A program made the position numbers and the translations under genes. The notes under the pieces were generated by a model. The model did not search any database, had not been told where the DNA came from, and saw nothing but the letters and a program-made list of their open reading frames with translations. Positions 24,127 through 31,402 of a stretch of DNA of 33,483 nt are shown here, in pieces (position 1 is the stretch's first letter; the number at the start of each line of letters is the position of its first letter). The DNA comes from Actinomycetota bacterium. Its GTDB lineage: Bacteria > Actinomycetota > Actinomycetes > Actinomycetales > Microbacteriaceae. Where the stretch lies: positions 1 to 33,483 of the forward strand of contig JAUZFP010000024.1 in NCBI GenBank assembly GCA_030838475.1, given 5' to 3'.

Positions 24127-24951
24127 GTGAACCCTCTCATCGTCGCCCTCTACACCGCCGCGGGCGTCTGCCTATTCGTCTGGATCGCATCCCTGATCTC
24201 TCACGACCACTCCTGGGTGGACCGGATCTGGTCGGTCATCCCGGTCGCGTATGTCTGGATTTTCGCGGGTGCCGCCGGACTCGGAAACGCGAGGCTGGAT
24301 GTGATGGCCGGACTCGTCACGGTGTGGGGCGCCCGCCTCACCTTCAACTTCGCCCGCAAGGGTGGCTACACCGGGGTCGAGGACTACCGCTGGGCGATCC
24401 TGCGCGGGCGGATGCCGCGCTGGCAGTTCGAGCTCTTCAACTTTTTCTTCATCGTCATCTGGCAGAACGTCATCCTGCTGCTCATCGCTCTCCCCGCCTA
24501 CACCGCCTACGAGAATCGCTCGACGCCGTTCGGAGTCTGGGATTTGGTGATTGCGATCGTCTTCTTCGCGTTCACGGTCGGCGAAACGATCGCAGACCAG
24601 CAGCAGTGGAACTTCCAGAACTGGAAGAAGGCCGAGATCGCCGCGGGACGCCAGCCGAGCCCCCGCTTCGTGCAGACCGGCCTGTGGCGGTTCAGCCGTC
24701 ACCCGAACTTCTTCTTCGAGCAGGCCCAGTGGTGGACGCTGTTCTTCTTCGGTGTGGCCGCGGCAGGCTCGATCCTGCAGTGGACGGTCGCCGGAGCGTT
24801 CCTGCTGACCACCCTCTTCATCGGGTCGACCATCTTCACGGAGAGCATCACGAAGTCGCGCTATCCCGAATACGCGGACTACCAGGCGCGCGTGTCGCCG
24901 ATCGTCCCGTTCCCGCCGCGCCACGCGGAATCCACGGCGACCGCGAGCTAA
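24127..24951 (+). CDS. DUF1295 / steroid 5-alpha-reductase-like membrane protein
   Basis: A 274-aa polytopic membrane protein with six to seven hydrophobic segments. The C-terminal half has the DUF1295 signature, LWRFSRHPNFFFEQAQWW at about residues 193-210, followed by TESITKSRYPEYADYQ and the terminal VPFPP. The family is related to 3-oxo-5-alpha-steroid 4-dehydrogenase and isoprenylcysteine methyltransferase folds; members are thought to be oxidoreductases or methyltransferases, but the reaction of this one is unknown. GTG start fits a TAAGCT -10 six nt upstream. Confidence 0.85.
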   Translation: MNPLIVALYTAAGVCLFVWIASLISHDHSWVDRIWSVIPVAYVWIFAGAAGLGNARLDVMAGLVTVWGARLTFNFARKGGYTGVEDYRWAILRGRMPRWQFELFNFFFIVIWQNVILLLIALPAYTAYENRSTPFGVWDLVIAIVFFAFTVGETIADQQQWNFQNWKKAEIAAGRQPSPRFVQTGLWRFSRHPNFFFEQAQWWTLFFFGVAAAGSILQWTVAGAFLLTTLFIGSTIFTESITKSRYPEYADYQARVSPIVPFPPRHAESTATAS

Positions 24952-24954
24952 CTT
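24949..24954 (+). promoter_or_regulatory. Candidate -10 overlapping the DUF1295 stop
   Basis: TAACTT includes the DUF1295 stop codon and ends 6 nt before the ATG of the LRV-repeat gene. This would give a leaderless internal transcript. Without it the gene has no visible ribosome site. Confidence 0.35.
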
Positions 24955-24960
24955 ATTGCT

Positions 24961-25419
24961 ATGTCCTGCATCCGGTTCAACACGCCAGCGCAACGCCGCG
25001 CGATGCGTGAGGCCGCGCCGAGCATGCTGACGAGCGAGGAGGCGCGCGCACTCGCGGCGACGCAGCACCCCGCTCCCCCGGTCACCGAATCGAAGATCGC
25101 GCGTCTGCGGCTGCTCGCCGCCGATCCGAATCCCAAGATTCGCGAAAGCGCCGCCAGCAGTTACCACGCCCCCGAGGATCTGATGGCCACGCTTGCGGCG
25201 GATCCCGATGCTGGCGTGCGCGGATGCGTCGCCCGCAACGAGTCGACCCCGTGCGACGTCCTTCGTTCTCTCGCCGACGACGACTCTGAGCGGGTGCGGG
25301 GCTGGCTCGCCGTGAACTTCTCCGTGCCCGCGGATGTCATGGAACATCTGGCGGACGACCCGAGCGAGACGGTGCGCAGCCTCGTTCGCTGGAAGTCCGA
25401 ACTCGCCACCGTCGGCTGA
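24961..25419 (+). CDS. Leucine-rich-variant (LRV) repeat protein
   Basis: A 152-aa protein made mainly of four HEAT/LRV-type helical repeats of about 24 residues, from residue 50 to 145; each has the pattern LA-x-D-P-x-x-x-V-R. Examples are LLAADPNPKIRESAA and SLADDDSERVRGWLA. Such repeats form an elongated protein-binding surface. No enzymatic motif is seen and the partner is unknown. Its stop overlaps the start of the S4 gene by one base (TGATG), so the two are translated together. Confidence 0.75.
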   Translation: MSCIRFNTPAQRRAMREAAPSMLTSEEARALAATQHPAPPVTESKIARLRLLAADPNPKIRESAASSYHAPEDLMATLAADPDAGVRGCVARNESTPCDVLRSLADDDSERVRGWLAVNFSVPADVMEHLADDPSETVRSLVRWKSELATVG

Positions 25420-25802
25420 TGGCCGAGCCTGCGACGTCGGCGCGTGTCGACAGCTGGATCTGGGCCGTTCGGCTGGTGAAGACGCGGTCGCTGGCAACTG
25501 CGGCATGCCGCGCCGGTCACGTCAGGGTGAATGGCGAGCGCGCGAAGGCCGCCCAGCCGGTGCACGTCGGCGACGAGGTCAGGTACCGCGAATCTGGCTT
25601 CGACAAGATCGTTGTCGTCGGAGCCATCCTGGTCAAGCGCGTGAGCGCACCGGTCGCGGTAGCCAGCTACACCGACCTCACTCCCCCGCCGCCGCCCCGC
25701 GAGGAGGTCGCCCTCGCCCCGATGCGCGACCGCGGTGCCGGTCGCCCCACCAAGCGCGAGCGCCGCGACCTCGAAAAACTCCGCGGTCGCGACGACTCCT
25801 AA
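25419..25802 (+). CDS. S4-domain RNA-binding protein (Hsp15-like)
   Basis: A 127-aa protein with an N-terminal S4 RNA-binding domain at about residues 8-60 (RVDSWIWAVRLVKTRSLATAA then GHVRVNG, the loop typical of S4). The C-terminal basic tail ends in RPTKRERRDLEKLRG, as in Hsp15/HslR homologues, which bind stalled 50S subunits carrying nascent tRNA in E. coli. A role in ribosome rescue is inferred from the family. Start overlaps the preceding gene. Palindromic repeat copy 2 begins directly at its stop codon. Confidence 0.85.
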   Translation: MAEPATSARVDSWIWAVRLVKTRSLATAACRAGHVRVNGERAKAAQPVHVGDEVRYRESGFDKIVVVGAILVKRVSAPVAVASYTDLTPPPPPREEVALAPMRDRGAGRPTKRERRDLEKLRGRDDS

Positions 25803-25863
25803 CGCCGCACTTTGTTGAGCGCGCGGCCCCTGTAACTACTGCGCCGTCAACAAACTCGGCGTT
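25801..25863. repeat. Palindromic repeat element, copy 2
   Basis: Imperfect arms (25801-25818 and 25847-25863; AACGCCG and TTTGTTGA conserved on each side) enclose a core with CCCCTGTAACTACTGCGC. The core has the same orientation as in copy 1. It starts at the stop codon of the S4 gene and lies before the orphan gene. Confidence 0.85.
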
Positions 25864-25877
25864 GCTCGACCGGCTGG

Positions 25878-25883
25878 TACTGT
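25878..25883 (+). promoter_or_regulatory. -10 element of a leaderless orphan-gene transcript
   Basis: TACTGT ends 6 nt before the ATG at 25890, matching the layout before pknL. The promoter would lie directly after repeat copy 2. Confidence 0.45.
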
Positions 25884-25889
25884 CGCGGG

Positions 25890-26243
25890 ATGCCTGCGCC
25901 TTTCGACTGGATCGAACACCGTCGGGGTGACCGCGAACGGGTCGGTTGGATGCTCCCGGAGGTCGATGGCTTCGTCGTGATCGACCTGCTCGGCCGTCGC
26001 CGCACCGACCCGCTCGACTGGTTCTCGGCGGAGAAATTCCTCGACGAGCTTGGAATCGGGTACTTGGCCGACCCGTTCGAGCTACTCCTCGACGACGGCC
26101 AGTGGCTGCGCGTGCGCATCGTGGAAATATCGACCGAGATTGTGCGCGTCAAGCGTGATGACTGGGGCAACATTGACGTGCCGCTCCTGGAGTACGTCGT
26201 TCCGTTCCCGATTCCAGACAGACTCCGCCCCTACCAAGCCTGA
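25890..26243 (+). CDS. Hypothetical protein, 117 aa
   Basis: No family recognised. The protein is soluble, acidic-basic mixed and rich in aromatic residues (FDWIEHRRGDRERVGWMLPE at the start; DPFELLLDDGQWLRVRIVEI in the middle; PFPIPDRLRPY at the end). There are no Cys residues and no membrane segment. Alternating hydrophobic stretches suggest a small beta-rich fold; this is only a guess. Codon use and GC content look like the neighbours. It is bracketed by two palindromic repeat copies whose cores face opposite ways. Convergent with the MFS transporter gene. Confidence 0.7.
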   Translation: MPAPFDWIEHRRGDRERVGWMLPEVDGFVVIDLLGRRRTDPLDWFSAEKFLDELGIGYLADPFELLLDDGQWLRVRIVEISTEIVRVKRDDWGNIDVPLLEYVVPFPIPDRLRPYQA

Positions 26244-26252
26244 CACCGCCGC

Positions 26253-26300
26253 ACTTTGTTGACCGCGCAGTAGTTACAGGGACCGCGCGGTCAACAAAGT
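26253..26300. repeat. Palindromic repeat element, copy 3 (inverted core)
   Basis: Perfect 16-bp arms ACTTTGTTGACCGCGC (26253-26268) and its complement (26285-26300) enclose AGTAGTTACAGGGACC. The core is in the opposite orientation to copies 1 and 2. It lies between the convergent orphan and MFS genes. Confidence 0.88.
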
Positions 26301-26309
26301 CCAGCAGGG

Positions 26310-27731
26310 TTACTCGCCGGCGAGCGTGACCTCTCGGATTGGCGCGTTCTTGTCCTGGGTCAGGAACAGGGATAGCAGTCCGGCGATGACCGCTAGCCCG
26401 ATGAGTCCCGCGCCAACCCAGTGGAAGCGGTCGACGGTCTGGGTCAGCGTGAGGCCTGCGGCACCGACGATGGAGCCGAGGATGCTTACACCGATGGATC
26501 CGCCCAACCGCTGGGTGATGTTGAAGAGGGTGTTGCCATCCGGTAGCTCGCTCTCGGCCAGGGGCGCGAGCATGGCGACGAGCAGGGGCGCGGTCACGAA
26601 TCCGATGGCGATCGCCCGACCGGACAGGATGAGCGCGGTCACCCAGAGCGGGGTGTCCTTCTCCAGAAACAGCAGGAAGACGCTGGATGCGGCCAGGATC
26701 GCGAACCCGAGGATCACCATGAGCTTGAGCGGCACCCGGCCGGTGAGCTTCTGGCCGACAAATGTTCCGACGCCCATGATGACGCCCTGCGGGAGTAGCG
26801 CGATTCCGGTCTCGAGCGCAGTGTGCCCCTGCACCGACTGGGTGAAGATCGGCAGCAGGAAGACCGTCCCGAAGGTGACGACGGAGCACAGGACCTGGAG
26901 AACCAGCGCGATCGCGGAGTTGCGGTGCCGCATCATCCCGACGTTGACGGCGGGATGCGGCCGCCGTAGCGCCCACATCGTGTAGATGACGAGCAGCGCG
27001 AGCCCTCCGGCAAGCGGTATCCAGCAGATGGGCTTCTCCCAGCCCTGGGTTGTCCCCTGCGTCGCGCCGTACAGCGCCGCGGTTAGCCCGACGCCGAGCA
27101 ACAGGAATCCGATGGGATCGAACCGGGTTTCGCGATTCGGCCCCGGCGCGATGTTGCGCGGCACCCTGAGCATGAGCAGCAGCCCGACGATGCCAACCGG
27201 CACGTTGATGAGAAAGATCCAGCGCCAGTGGGTGACATCGTTGCCGCTCAGGATGAGCCCACCGAGCGTCGGTCCGAGGGCGGGAGCCAGGAACAGGGTG
27301 AGCGCCGCGGAGACGGGAATGCCTCTCCCGCCCATTCCGTTTTTACCGAGCAGGATGCTCAGCGCGAGCGGAACCAGCGGCGCACCGACGAATCCCTGCA
27401 GCGCGCGGAAGCCGATCAGCCATCCAACGTCGCCCGCGAACGCGCACGCGGCCGATGCCAGCACGAACAGAATCATGCTCACCGTGTAGACCCGCAGTAC
27501 GCCGAACCGCTTCGCGAGGTAGGCCGTTGCGGCGAGCGAGACGCCGAGGGCGAGCAGGTATCCGCTGACGACCCACTGGATGCTGGAGAGATCGGTGACC
27601 TTGAGATCACGCGCAATCGACGGCACCGCAACATTGACGATGCTCGAATCGATCATGCTGAGCAGCGGGCCGACGAGCAGCGCATACCGCGCGACCGCGC
27701 CGAGCGGCACGGCTCCTGGTGCCTGGGTCAT
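26310..27731 (-). CDS. MFS multidrug exporter, DHA2 (14-TM) type
   Basis: Proton-coupled drug exporter of 473 aa. About fourteen membrane segments can be drawn, and the DHA2-type motifs are visible: LLSMIDSSIVNVAVPSI in the first segment (motif D1-like) and YLAKRFG after the second segment (motif A region), with a RALQG stretch in segment four. Such proteins export dyes, antibiotics or other toxic compounds. The ATG at 27731 overlaps the PadR stop by 4 bp (ATGA), so it is co-expressed with and probably controlled by that regulator. The longer frame to 27821 overlaps PadR and is unlikely. Confidence 0.92.
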   Translation of the reverse strand: MTQAPGAVPLGAVARYALLVGPLLSMIDSSIVNVAVPSIARDLKVTDLSSIQWVVSGYLLALGVSLAATAYLAKRFGVLRVYTVSMILFVLASAACAFAGDVGWLIGFRALQGFVGAPLVPLALSILLGKNGMGGRGIPVSAALTLFLAPALGPTLGGLILSGNDVTHWRWIFLINVPVGIVGLLLMLRVPRNIAPGPNRETRFDPIGFLLLGVGLTAALYGATQGTTQGWEKPICWIPLAGGLALLVIYTMWALRRPHPAVNVGMMRHRNSAIALVLQVLCSVVTFGTVFLLPIFTQSVQGHTALETGIALLPQGVIMGVGTFVGQKLTGRVPLKLMVILGFAILAASSVFLLFLEKDTPLWVTALILSGRAIAIGFVTAPLLVAMLAPLAESELPDGNTLFNITQRLGGSIGVSILGSIVGAAGLTLTQTVDRFHWVGAGLIGLAVIAGLLSLFLTQDKNAPIREVTLAGE

Positions 27732-28255
27732 TCGGTCTCCGCTTTCTTTGCCATCTCGGCGAGCCAGGCTCGTTCGCTGTTGGTCGTGTCCAGTACTCGT
27801 TGCATCGCGAGTCTGCGCCACGCCCGGGCCTCGGTGTTCTCGCTTTCGGCGAGCAGCTCGCCGACCTGCGCCGAGGCGCCGTCGAGCACGGCGGCTCGCG
27901 CGGCAAGGATGGCCCGCCGGGCCGGGATCGGAATTTCATCGAAGAAGCTCATGCGCACCAGGAACTCCTCGTCGCTGGTCGCAAGTTCCGGCGGAAGGGA
28001 ACTCAGTAGCGTGCGGAGCCGGTCGCGGCCGGCATCGGTTATCGCGTACACCTTGCGTGACGGCTTGCCGTCCTGTTCCTCGATCGTCTTGGTGACCAGG
28101 CCGTCGGCCTCAAACCGGCGCAGCATCGGATACAGGGAGTTGTTGCTCAGAGGCGTGAGCGACGGGCGTTGCACGCGCCGCTTCAGCTCGTACCCGTGTA
28201 CCGAACCCGATCTCAGGATGCTCAAAACGAAGATCTCGACGACCATGCCGTCCAT
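27728..28255 (-). CDS. PadR-family transcriptional regulator
   Basis: A 175-aa repressor with the PadR N-terminal winged helix (about residues 4-80: VLSILRSGSVHGYELKRR, then NNSLYPMLRRFEADGLVTK and GKPSRKVYAITDAGRDRL) and a C-terminal helical dimerisation part (Vir_act_alpha_C type). PadR proteins often repress an adjacent exporter gene and are released by its substrate. It leads the exporter operon, and a 14-bp palindrome sits 2 bp upstream of its ATG. ATG at 28246 is an alternative start. Confidence 0.92.
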   Translation of the reverse strand: MDGMVVEIFVLSILRSGSVHGYELKRRVQRPSLTPLSNNSLYPMLRRFEADGLVTKTIEEQDGKPSRKVYAITDAGRDRLRTLLSSLPPELATSDEEFLVRMSFFDEIPIPARRAILAARAAVLDGASAQVGELLAESENTEARAWRRLAMQRVLDTTNSERAWLAEMAKKAETE

Positions 28256-28256
28256 T

Positions 28257-28270
28257 GTGACCTAGGTTAC
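28257..28270. promoter_or_regulatory. Probable PadR operator
   Basis: GTGACCTAGGTTAC is a palindrome apart from one mismatched pair and lies 2 bp upstream of the PadR ATG. It overlaps a TAACCT -10 (28264-28269, minus strand) that would make the mRNA leaderless, so binding would block transcription. Confidence 0.55.
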
Positions 28271-28290
28271 TGTGACTTAGCAATCTGTGT

Positions 28291-28319
28291 TTGACTCTCC
28301 GTTCCGGCTGGGAGAGTCT
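28291..28319 (+). promoter_or_regulatory. Promoter with embedded inverted repeat
   Basis: TTGACT (28291-28296) and GAGTCT (28314-28319) are 17 bp apart, and the latter is 7 nt before the GTG at 28327. The perfect 8-bp arms GACTCTCC (28293-28300) and GGAGAGTC (28311-28318) overlap both elements, which suggests operator control. Confidence 0.5.
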
Positions 28320-28326
28320 TGGCCTC

Positions 28327-28986
28327 GTGGCAAAGCACAACTCCTCACCGGAACCGCGGATCAGCCTGAGCGCGCCGGTCGAGCTGGTCGACGGGGACGT
28401 GCAGACGCTGGAGCCGCACGAGAGCCGCGAGGGTGAGCGATTCGACGGTGGCGACCTGACCGATGTCGACCTGAACGGCGTAGCCCTCACGGAGTGCGTT
28501 CTCGATGCGGTCACGCTGACCGACACGGGGTTGCGCGGCGCACGGCTCGTCGACTGCCTGGTCAATTCGTCGTTCGCGACGTCGCTCGTGGCCGCCAGAT
28601 CGACCTGGCGCCGCGTTCGAATCGACAACGCGCGCTGGGGGTCCGCCGAACTTTTCGACTCCGAGTTCGAATCCGTGATCATTTCCGGCGGCAAGATCGA
28701 CTTCCTCAATTTCCGCGGCGCGAAGCTCACCGATGTCCTGATCGAGAACGCTCAGATCACCGAACTGGATCTCGCCAGCTTCATCGGTACTCGGGTCGCC
28801 GTCCGCAACTGCCGGATCGACACCATCGACTTCACGCGGGCGACCTGCCTCGACGTCGACCTGCGAGACACGTCGTTCGCCAGGGTCCTCGGAATCCAGG
28901 GCATGCGCGGCGCCATCCTGAGCGAGCACCAGCTCGCCGAATTCGCCCCGATCATGGCCGGGCAGCTCGGCATTCGGGTCGAATAG
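28327..28986 (+). CDS. Pentapeptide-repeat-like protein
   Basis: A 219-aa soluble protein. From about residue 38 to 190 it shows tandem five-residue units of the A(D/N)LxX kind, for example GGDLTDVDLNGVALTECVL, LRGARLVDC and FRGAKLTDVLI, consistent with a right-handed beta-helix. Pentapeptide proteins include topoisomerase protectors, but most have unknown roles. The open frame begins at TTG 28291; GTG 28327 is preferred because TTGACT there looks like a -35 element. Confidence 0.7.
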   Translation: MAKHNSSPEPRISLSAPVELVDGDVQTLEPHESREGERFDGGDLTDVDLNGVALTECVLDAVTLTDTGLRGARLVDCLVNSSFATSLVAARSTWRRVRIDNARWGSAELFDSEFESVIISGGKIDFLNFRGAKLTDVLIENAQITELDLASFIGTRVAVRNCRIDTIDFTRATCLDVDLRDTSFARVLGIQGMRGAILSEHQLAEFAPIMAGQLGIRVE

Positions 28987-28990
28987 CGCC

Positions 28991-29875
28991 TCAGTCGCGG
29001 CGTTGCCGGAGGTGCTCCTGGGTGAGGGCGTCCATCTCGTCATCGCTGAGGTCGTCGTAGGATTTCGCTTCCTTGCGGTCGACCCGCGACCAACGCACAA
29101 ACAGGATGATCAGCACCGGCACATCCGCGAGTTCGGCGATGAACCAGAGCAGGTCACCGGACAGTTGCTGGTCCCGCAGGGGGTTCGGATACCAGGCCGG
29201 ATGCACGCCCGCGACGGCGCCAAGGCCATCGAGCACGGTTCCGCTCAGGCGAATCAGGATGCCCGGGATCGCGTCGATGATGAGCGCCACGAACGCGAGC
29301 AGGAACTCCACCGTCACGAAGAAGGCCGTTCGCCTGGCCGAGTATTCGATGAGCGGCAACACCAGGAGCAACCCGATCGCCGGGATGAGGATGGTGACCC
29401 CAGCCTGGCCAAACGGGCTGAGACGCAGCGCTCCCGCGATCGGCGTCAGGAACACCGCGAAGATCAGGACGGTGACGAACGGTTCGACGACCGCGTTGCC
29501 GAGGAATTTGATCACCCGGGTGTCCATAAAGCGGTCGATTCTGCCACGGCCGCGATCCCCCAGTGCCGTGCGGGCAAGCGTCACCGGTCGACCCAGAGCG
29601 AGCAGCGCCGGCGAGACGAACAGCAGGAGCGCCGTGCGCGTGCTGAACGCCCAGCGAAGGTCGTGGCTGTAGACACCCAGAAAGCCGAAATTCACCGCGA
29701 GGAACGACCCGATACCCAGAAGGTAGAAGGCCGCGACGAGCCATCCCGACCATCGCTCACCCCTGCGGCGAACCACAACAACGCCCGCGCCGTACACGAC
29801 GGCGAGCACGAACGCGACGACGCACGCCACCGGGTCAATAAACCAGGTGCCGAGAATGACCGGAATCGATGGCGT
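28991..29875 (-). CDS. CtaG-family cytochrome c oxidase assembly protein, apparent ACG start
   Basis: Polytopic membrane protein of the caa3-type CtaG family (about 295 aa), thought to help assemble the oxidase copper centre. Six to seven membrane segments are visible, with the family's YSHDLRWAFSTRTALLLF and SPALLALGRPVTL segments. The first ATG/GTG/TTG in the frame is GTG 29830, but the family N-terminus continues further: ILGTWFIDPVA lies upstream of it. The only well-placed start is ACG at 29875, six nt after AAGGA. The frame closes just upstream with TAA. A true ACG start, a base error or a GTG-started shorter protein are the alternatives. Acidic C-terminal tail. Confidence 0.82.
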   Translation of the reverse strand, partial: TPSIPVILGTWFIDPVACVVAFVLAVVYGAGVVVVRRRGERWSGWLVAAFYLLGIGSFLAVNFGFLGVYSHDLRWAFSTRTALLLFVSPALLALGRPVTLARTALGDRGRGRIDRFMDTRVIKFLGNAVVEPFVTVLIFAVFLTPIAGALRLSPFGQAGVTILIPAIGLLLVLPLIEYSARRTAFFVTVEFLLAFVALIIDAIPGILIRLSGTVLDGLGAVAGVHPAWYPNPLRDQQLSGDLLWFIAELADVPVLIILFVRWSRVDRKEAKSYDDLSDDEMDALTQEHLRQRRD

Positions 29876-29906
29876 GGCGGGTCCTTAGCTCGAACTGTTA
29901 GCGATG

Positions 29907-30827
29907 TTACCTGCGCGGCCTGTTCCCAAACTCCGGACGGGGCGGCAGCGGGAGTTCGAGCCGGTCGCCGCTCACCCGCGTCAGCACGGACGCCCACGTG
30001 CGGAACGGTCGCCAGCCCTCCATGATCGTGGCGATCTGGTCGGCGCTGGCCTCAGCTCCGAGGCCGTAGAAGTGGGCGAGATAGGTGGGGAGCCGCGGTT
30101 CGACCCCGGTCATTGCATCCACTGATCCGGTGCCGCGAAGCAGGATGAGCGTGCCATACATTGGGCCGATACCCGGCAGCTTCAGCAGGTGCTCCATGGC
30201 TCGTTCTGTCGACATGCCGAGGAGCAGCTCTGCGTCGAGTTGCCCGTCGAGGGCCGCCCTGGCGACCGCGTGGAGTCGCTCGACCTTCGTGGCTTCGAGG
30301 CTCTGAACGTACTCGAGCTCCTGCAGCCGCTCGGGAATCGGGAATGCGAACATCCTGTTCTCGCCGTCACCGTAGACGCGACCCAGCTGTTCCGCGATGC
30401 GGTTGCGTACGATCGTGCCCTGCGCCCGCTGGCGTCGCGCGCTGATGATGGACCAGGCGGCGGCCTCATAGGGCGAGTGGAACGAAACCGGACGCAGCCC
30501 GTAGTGCTCGCGCTGCATCGCGCCGAGGACAGGGTCCTTCTCGCCGACCGCGGCAAACTCGACGCCGCTCGCGTTCAGCGAGAGGATGCGGCGCACCTGA
30601 TTCACGACGATCGCACTGTCCGCGTCGCTGTCGATCGTGCCGGTGACATCGCCGTTGTCTTCCTGGTTGAGCGTGACGTGGGCGTGATTCCGGAAGTCGT
30701 CGACCGCGAAGGCGAGCTTCATCTGGGCATCGCCGTAGGTCGGGCGACCCGTGTTGGGGCCGAATCCGAAATGGGTCGCGGCCTCCAGCGAGAAGGGGCC
30801 GTCGGGGGTGATGGTGAAGTTGGTCAT
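29907..30827 (-). CDS. DNA-3-methyladenine glycosylase II / AlkA-like protein
   Basis: Helix-hairpin-helix DNA glycosylase (306 aa) expected to excise alkylated bases. The HhH motif LLKLPGIGPMYGTLILLRG is at about residues 232-250. In AlkA the catalytic Asp238 is 11 residues past the LRG; here that place is Glu (GVEPRL), a feature of a subgroup within the family. The N-terminal part (about 1-110) carries the beta-sheet domain of AlkA-type enzymes. The ATG at 30827 has AAAGGA upstream and overlaps the MarR stop by 4 bp, so the gene is under the MarR promoter. Confidence 0.82.
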   Translation of the reverse strand: MTNFTITPDGPFSLEAATHFGFGPNTGRPTYGDAQMKLAFAVDDFRNHAHVTLNQEDNGDVTGTIDSDADSAIVVNQVRRILSLNASGVEFAAVGEKDPVLGAMQREHYGLRPVSFHSPYEAAAWSIISARRQRAQGTIVRNRIAEQLGRVYGDGENRMFAFPIPERLQELEYVQSLEATKVERLHAVARAALDGQLDAELLLGMSTERAMEHLLKLPGIGPMYGTLILLRGTGSVDAMTGVEPRLPTYLAHFYGLGAEASADQIATIMEGWRPFRTWASVLTRVSGDRLELPLPPRPEFGNRPRR

Positions 30828-31273
30828 GATCGTCCTTTCGATTCTGTGCTGAGGGTTTCGAGGGACTGGCCGAGCGCGGCCAGTTGGTCGGCGGAAATCA
30901 CCGAGAAGTAGGTGTCGTTGAATCGACGGGCGGCGGCCGACGCATCCCAAGCGATCTCGAGGCCCGCGTCGGTCAGGGAAAGCGCCCTGGCCCTCGCGTC
31001 GGTCGCGTGAGTGCTCCGGTGAAGGATGCCGCGGCGCTCCAGGCCGCGGGAGATCTGGGAGGTCGTATTCGCATCCATCCCGAGACGCTCGGCCACCTCG
31101 CTCTGGGTGAGCGGATCCCAGCCGTGCCGCTCCTGCCGGAAGAGCGCCATGACGAGGAGAAACTGCGGCACCGTCAGCCCGTAGGGCTTCAGAACCGACG
31201 TCGCCTCGGTACGCCAGCTCTGCGCCGTGTGGAGCAGGGTGTAGCCAAAACCGCCACCGGTTGATTCCGCCAT
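30824..31273 (-). CDS. MarR-family transcriptional regulator
   Basis: A 149-aa regulator with the MarR winged helix: LTVPQFLLVMALF, SEVAERLGMDANTTSQISRGLERRG and the wing ATDARARALSLTDAG, at about residues 30-105. The ATG at 31273 has AAGGG upstream and gives the normal MarR length; the frame to 31324 runs through the operator region. It is the first gene of a two-gene operon with the DNA glycosylase and is divergent from the aldehyde dehydrogenase. Ligand unknown; an electrophile or phenolic compound is a reasonable guess from family and neighbours. Confidence 0.9.
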   Translation of the reverse strand: MAESTGGGFGYTLLHTAQSWRTEATSVLKPYGLTVPQFLLVMALFRQERHGWDPLTQSEVAERLGMDANTTSQISRGLERRGILHRSTHATDARARALSLTDAGLEIAWDASAAARRFNDTYFSVISADQLAALGQSLETLSTESKGRS

Positions 31274-31300
31274 TGCGAGCCCTTCGACTGCGTCATTTAG

Positions 31301-31312
31301 TACGTATACGTA
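31301..31312. promoter_or_regulatory. Probable MarR operator
   Basis: TACGTATACGTA is a perfect 12-bp palindrome, part of an extended TACG-rich stretch (31300-31317), between the divergent MarR and aldehyde dehydrogenase genes. Position permits control of both directions. Confidence 0.6.
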
Positions 31313-31402
31313 TCGTATGAACACCCACCGACATTTCTCTGTTCTACCCAGACACCTTGGCTCGATCTGAGTGAGAATGAAGCCACGATCAAAGGAGATC
31401 CC

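Noticed and set aside
29003-30025. Long plus-strand frame opposite CtaG
   Set aside because: Composition is charged and repetitive, typical of an antisense shadow; the minus strand encodes a clear membrane protein.
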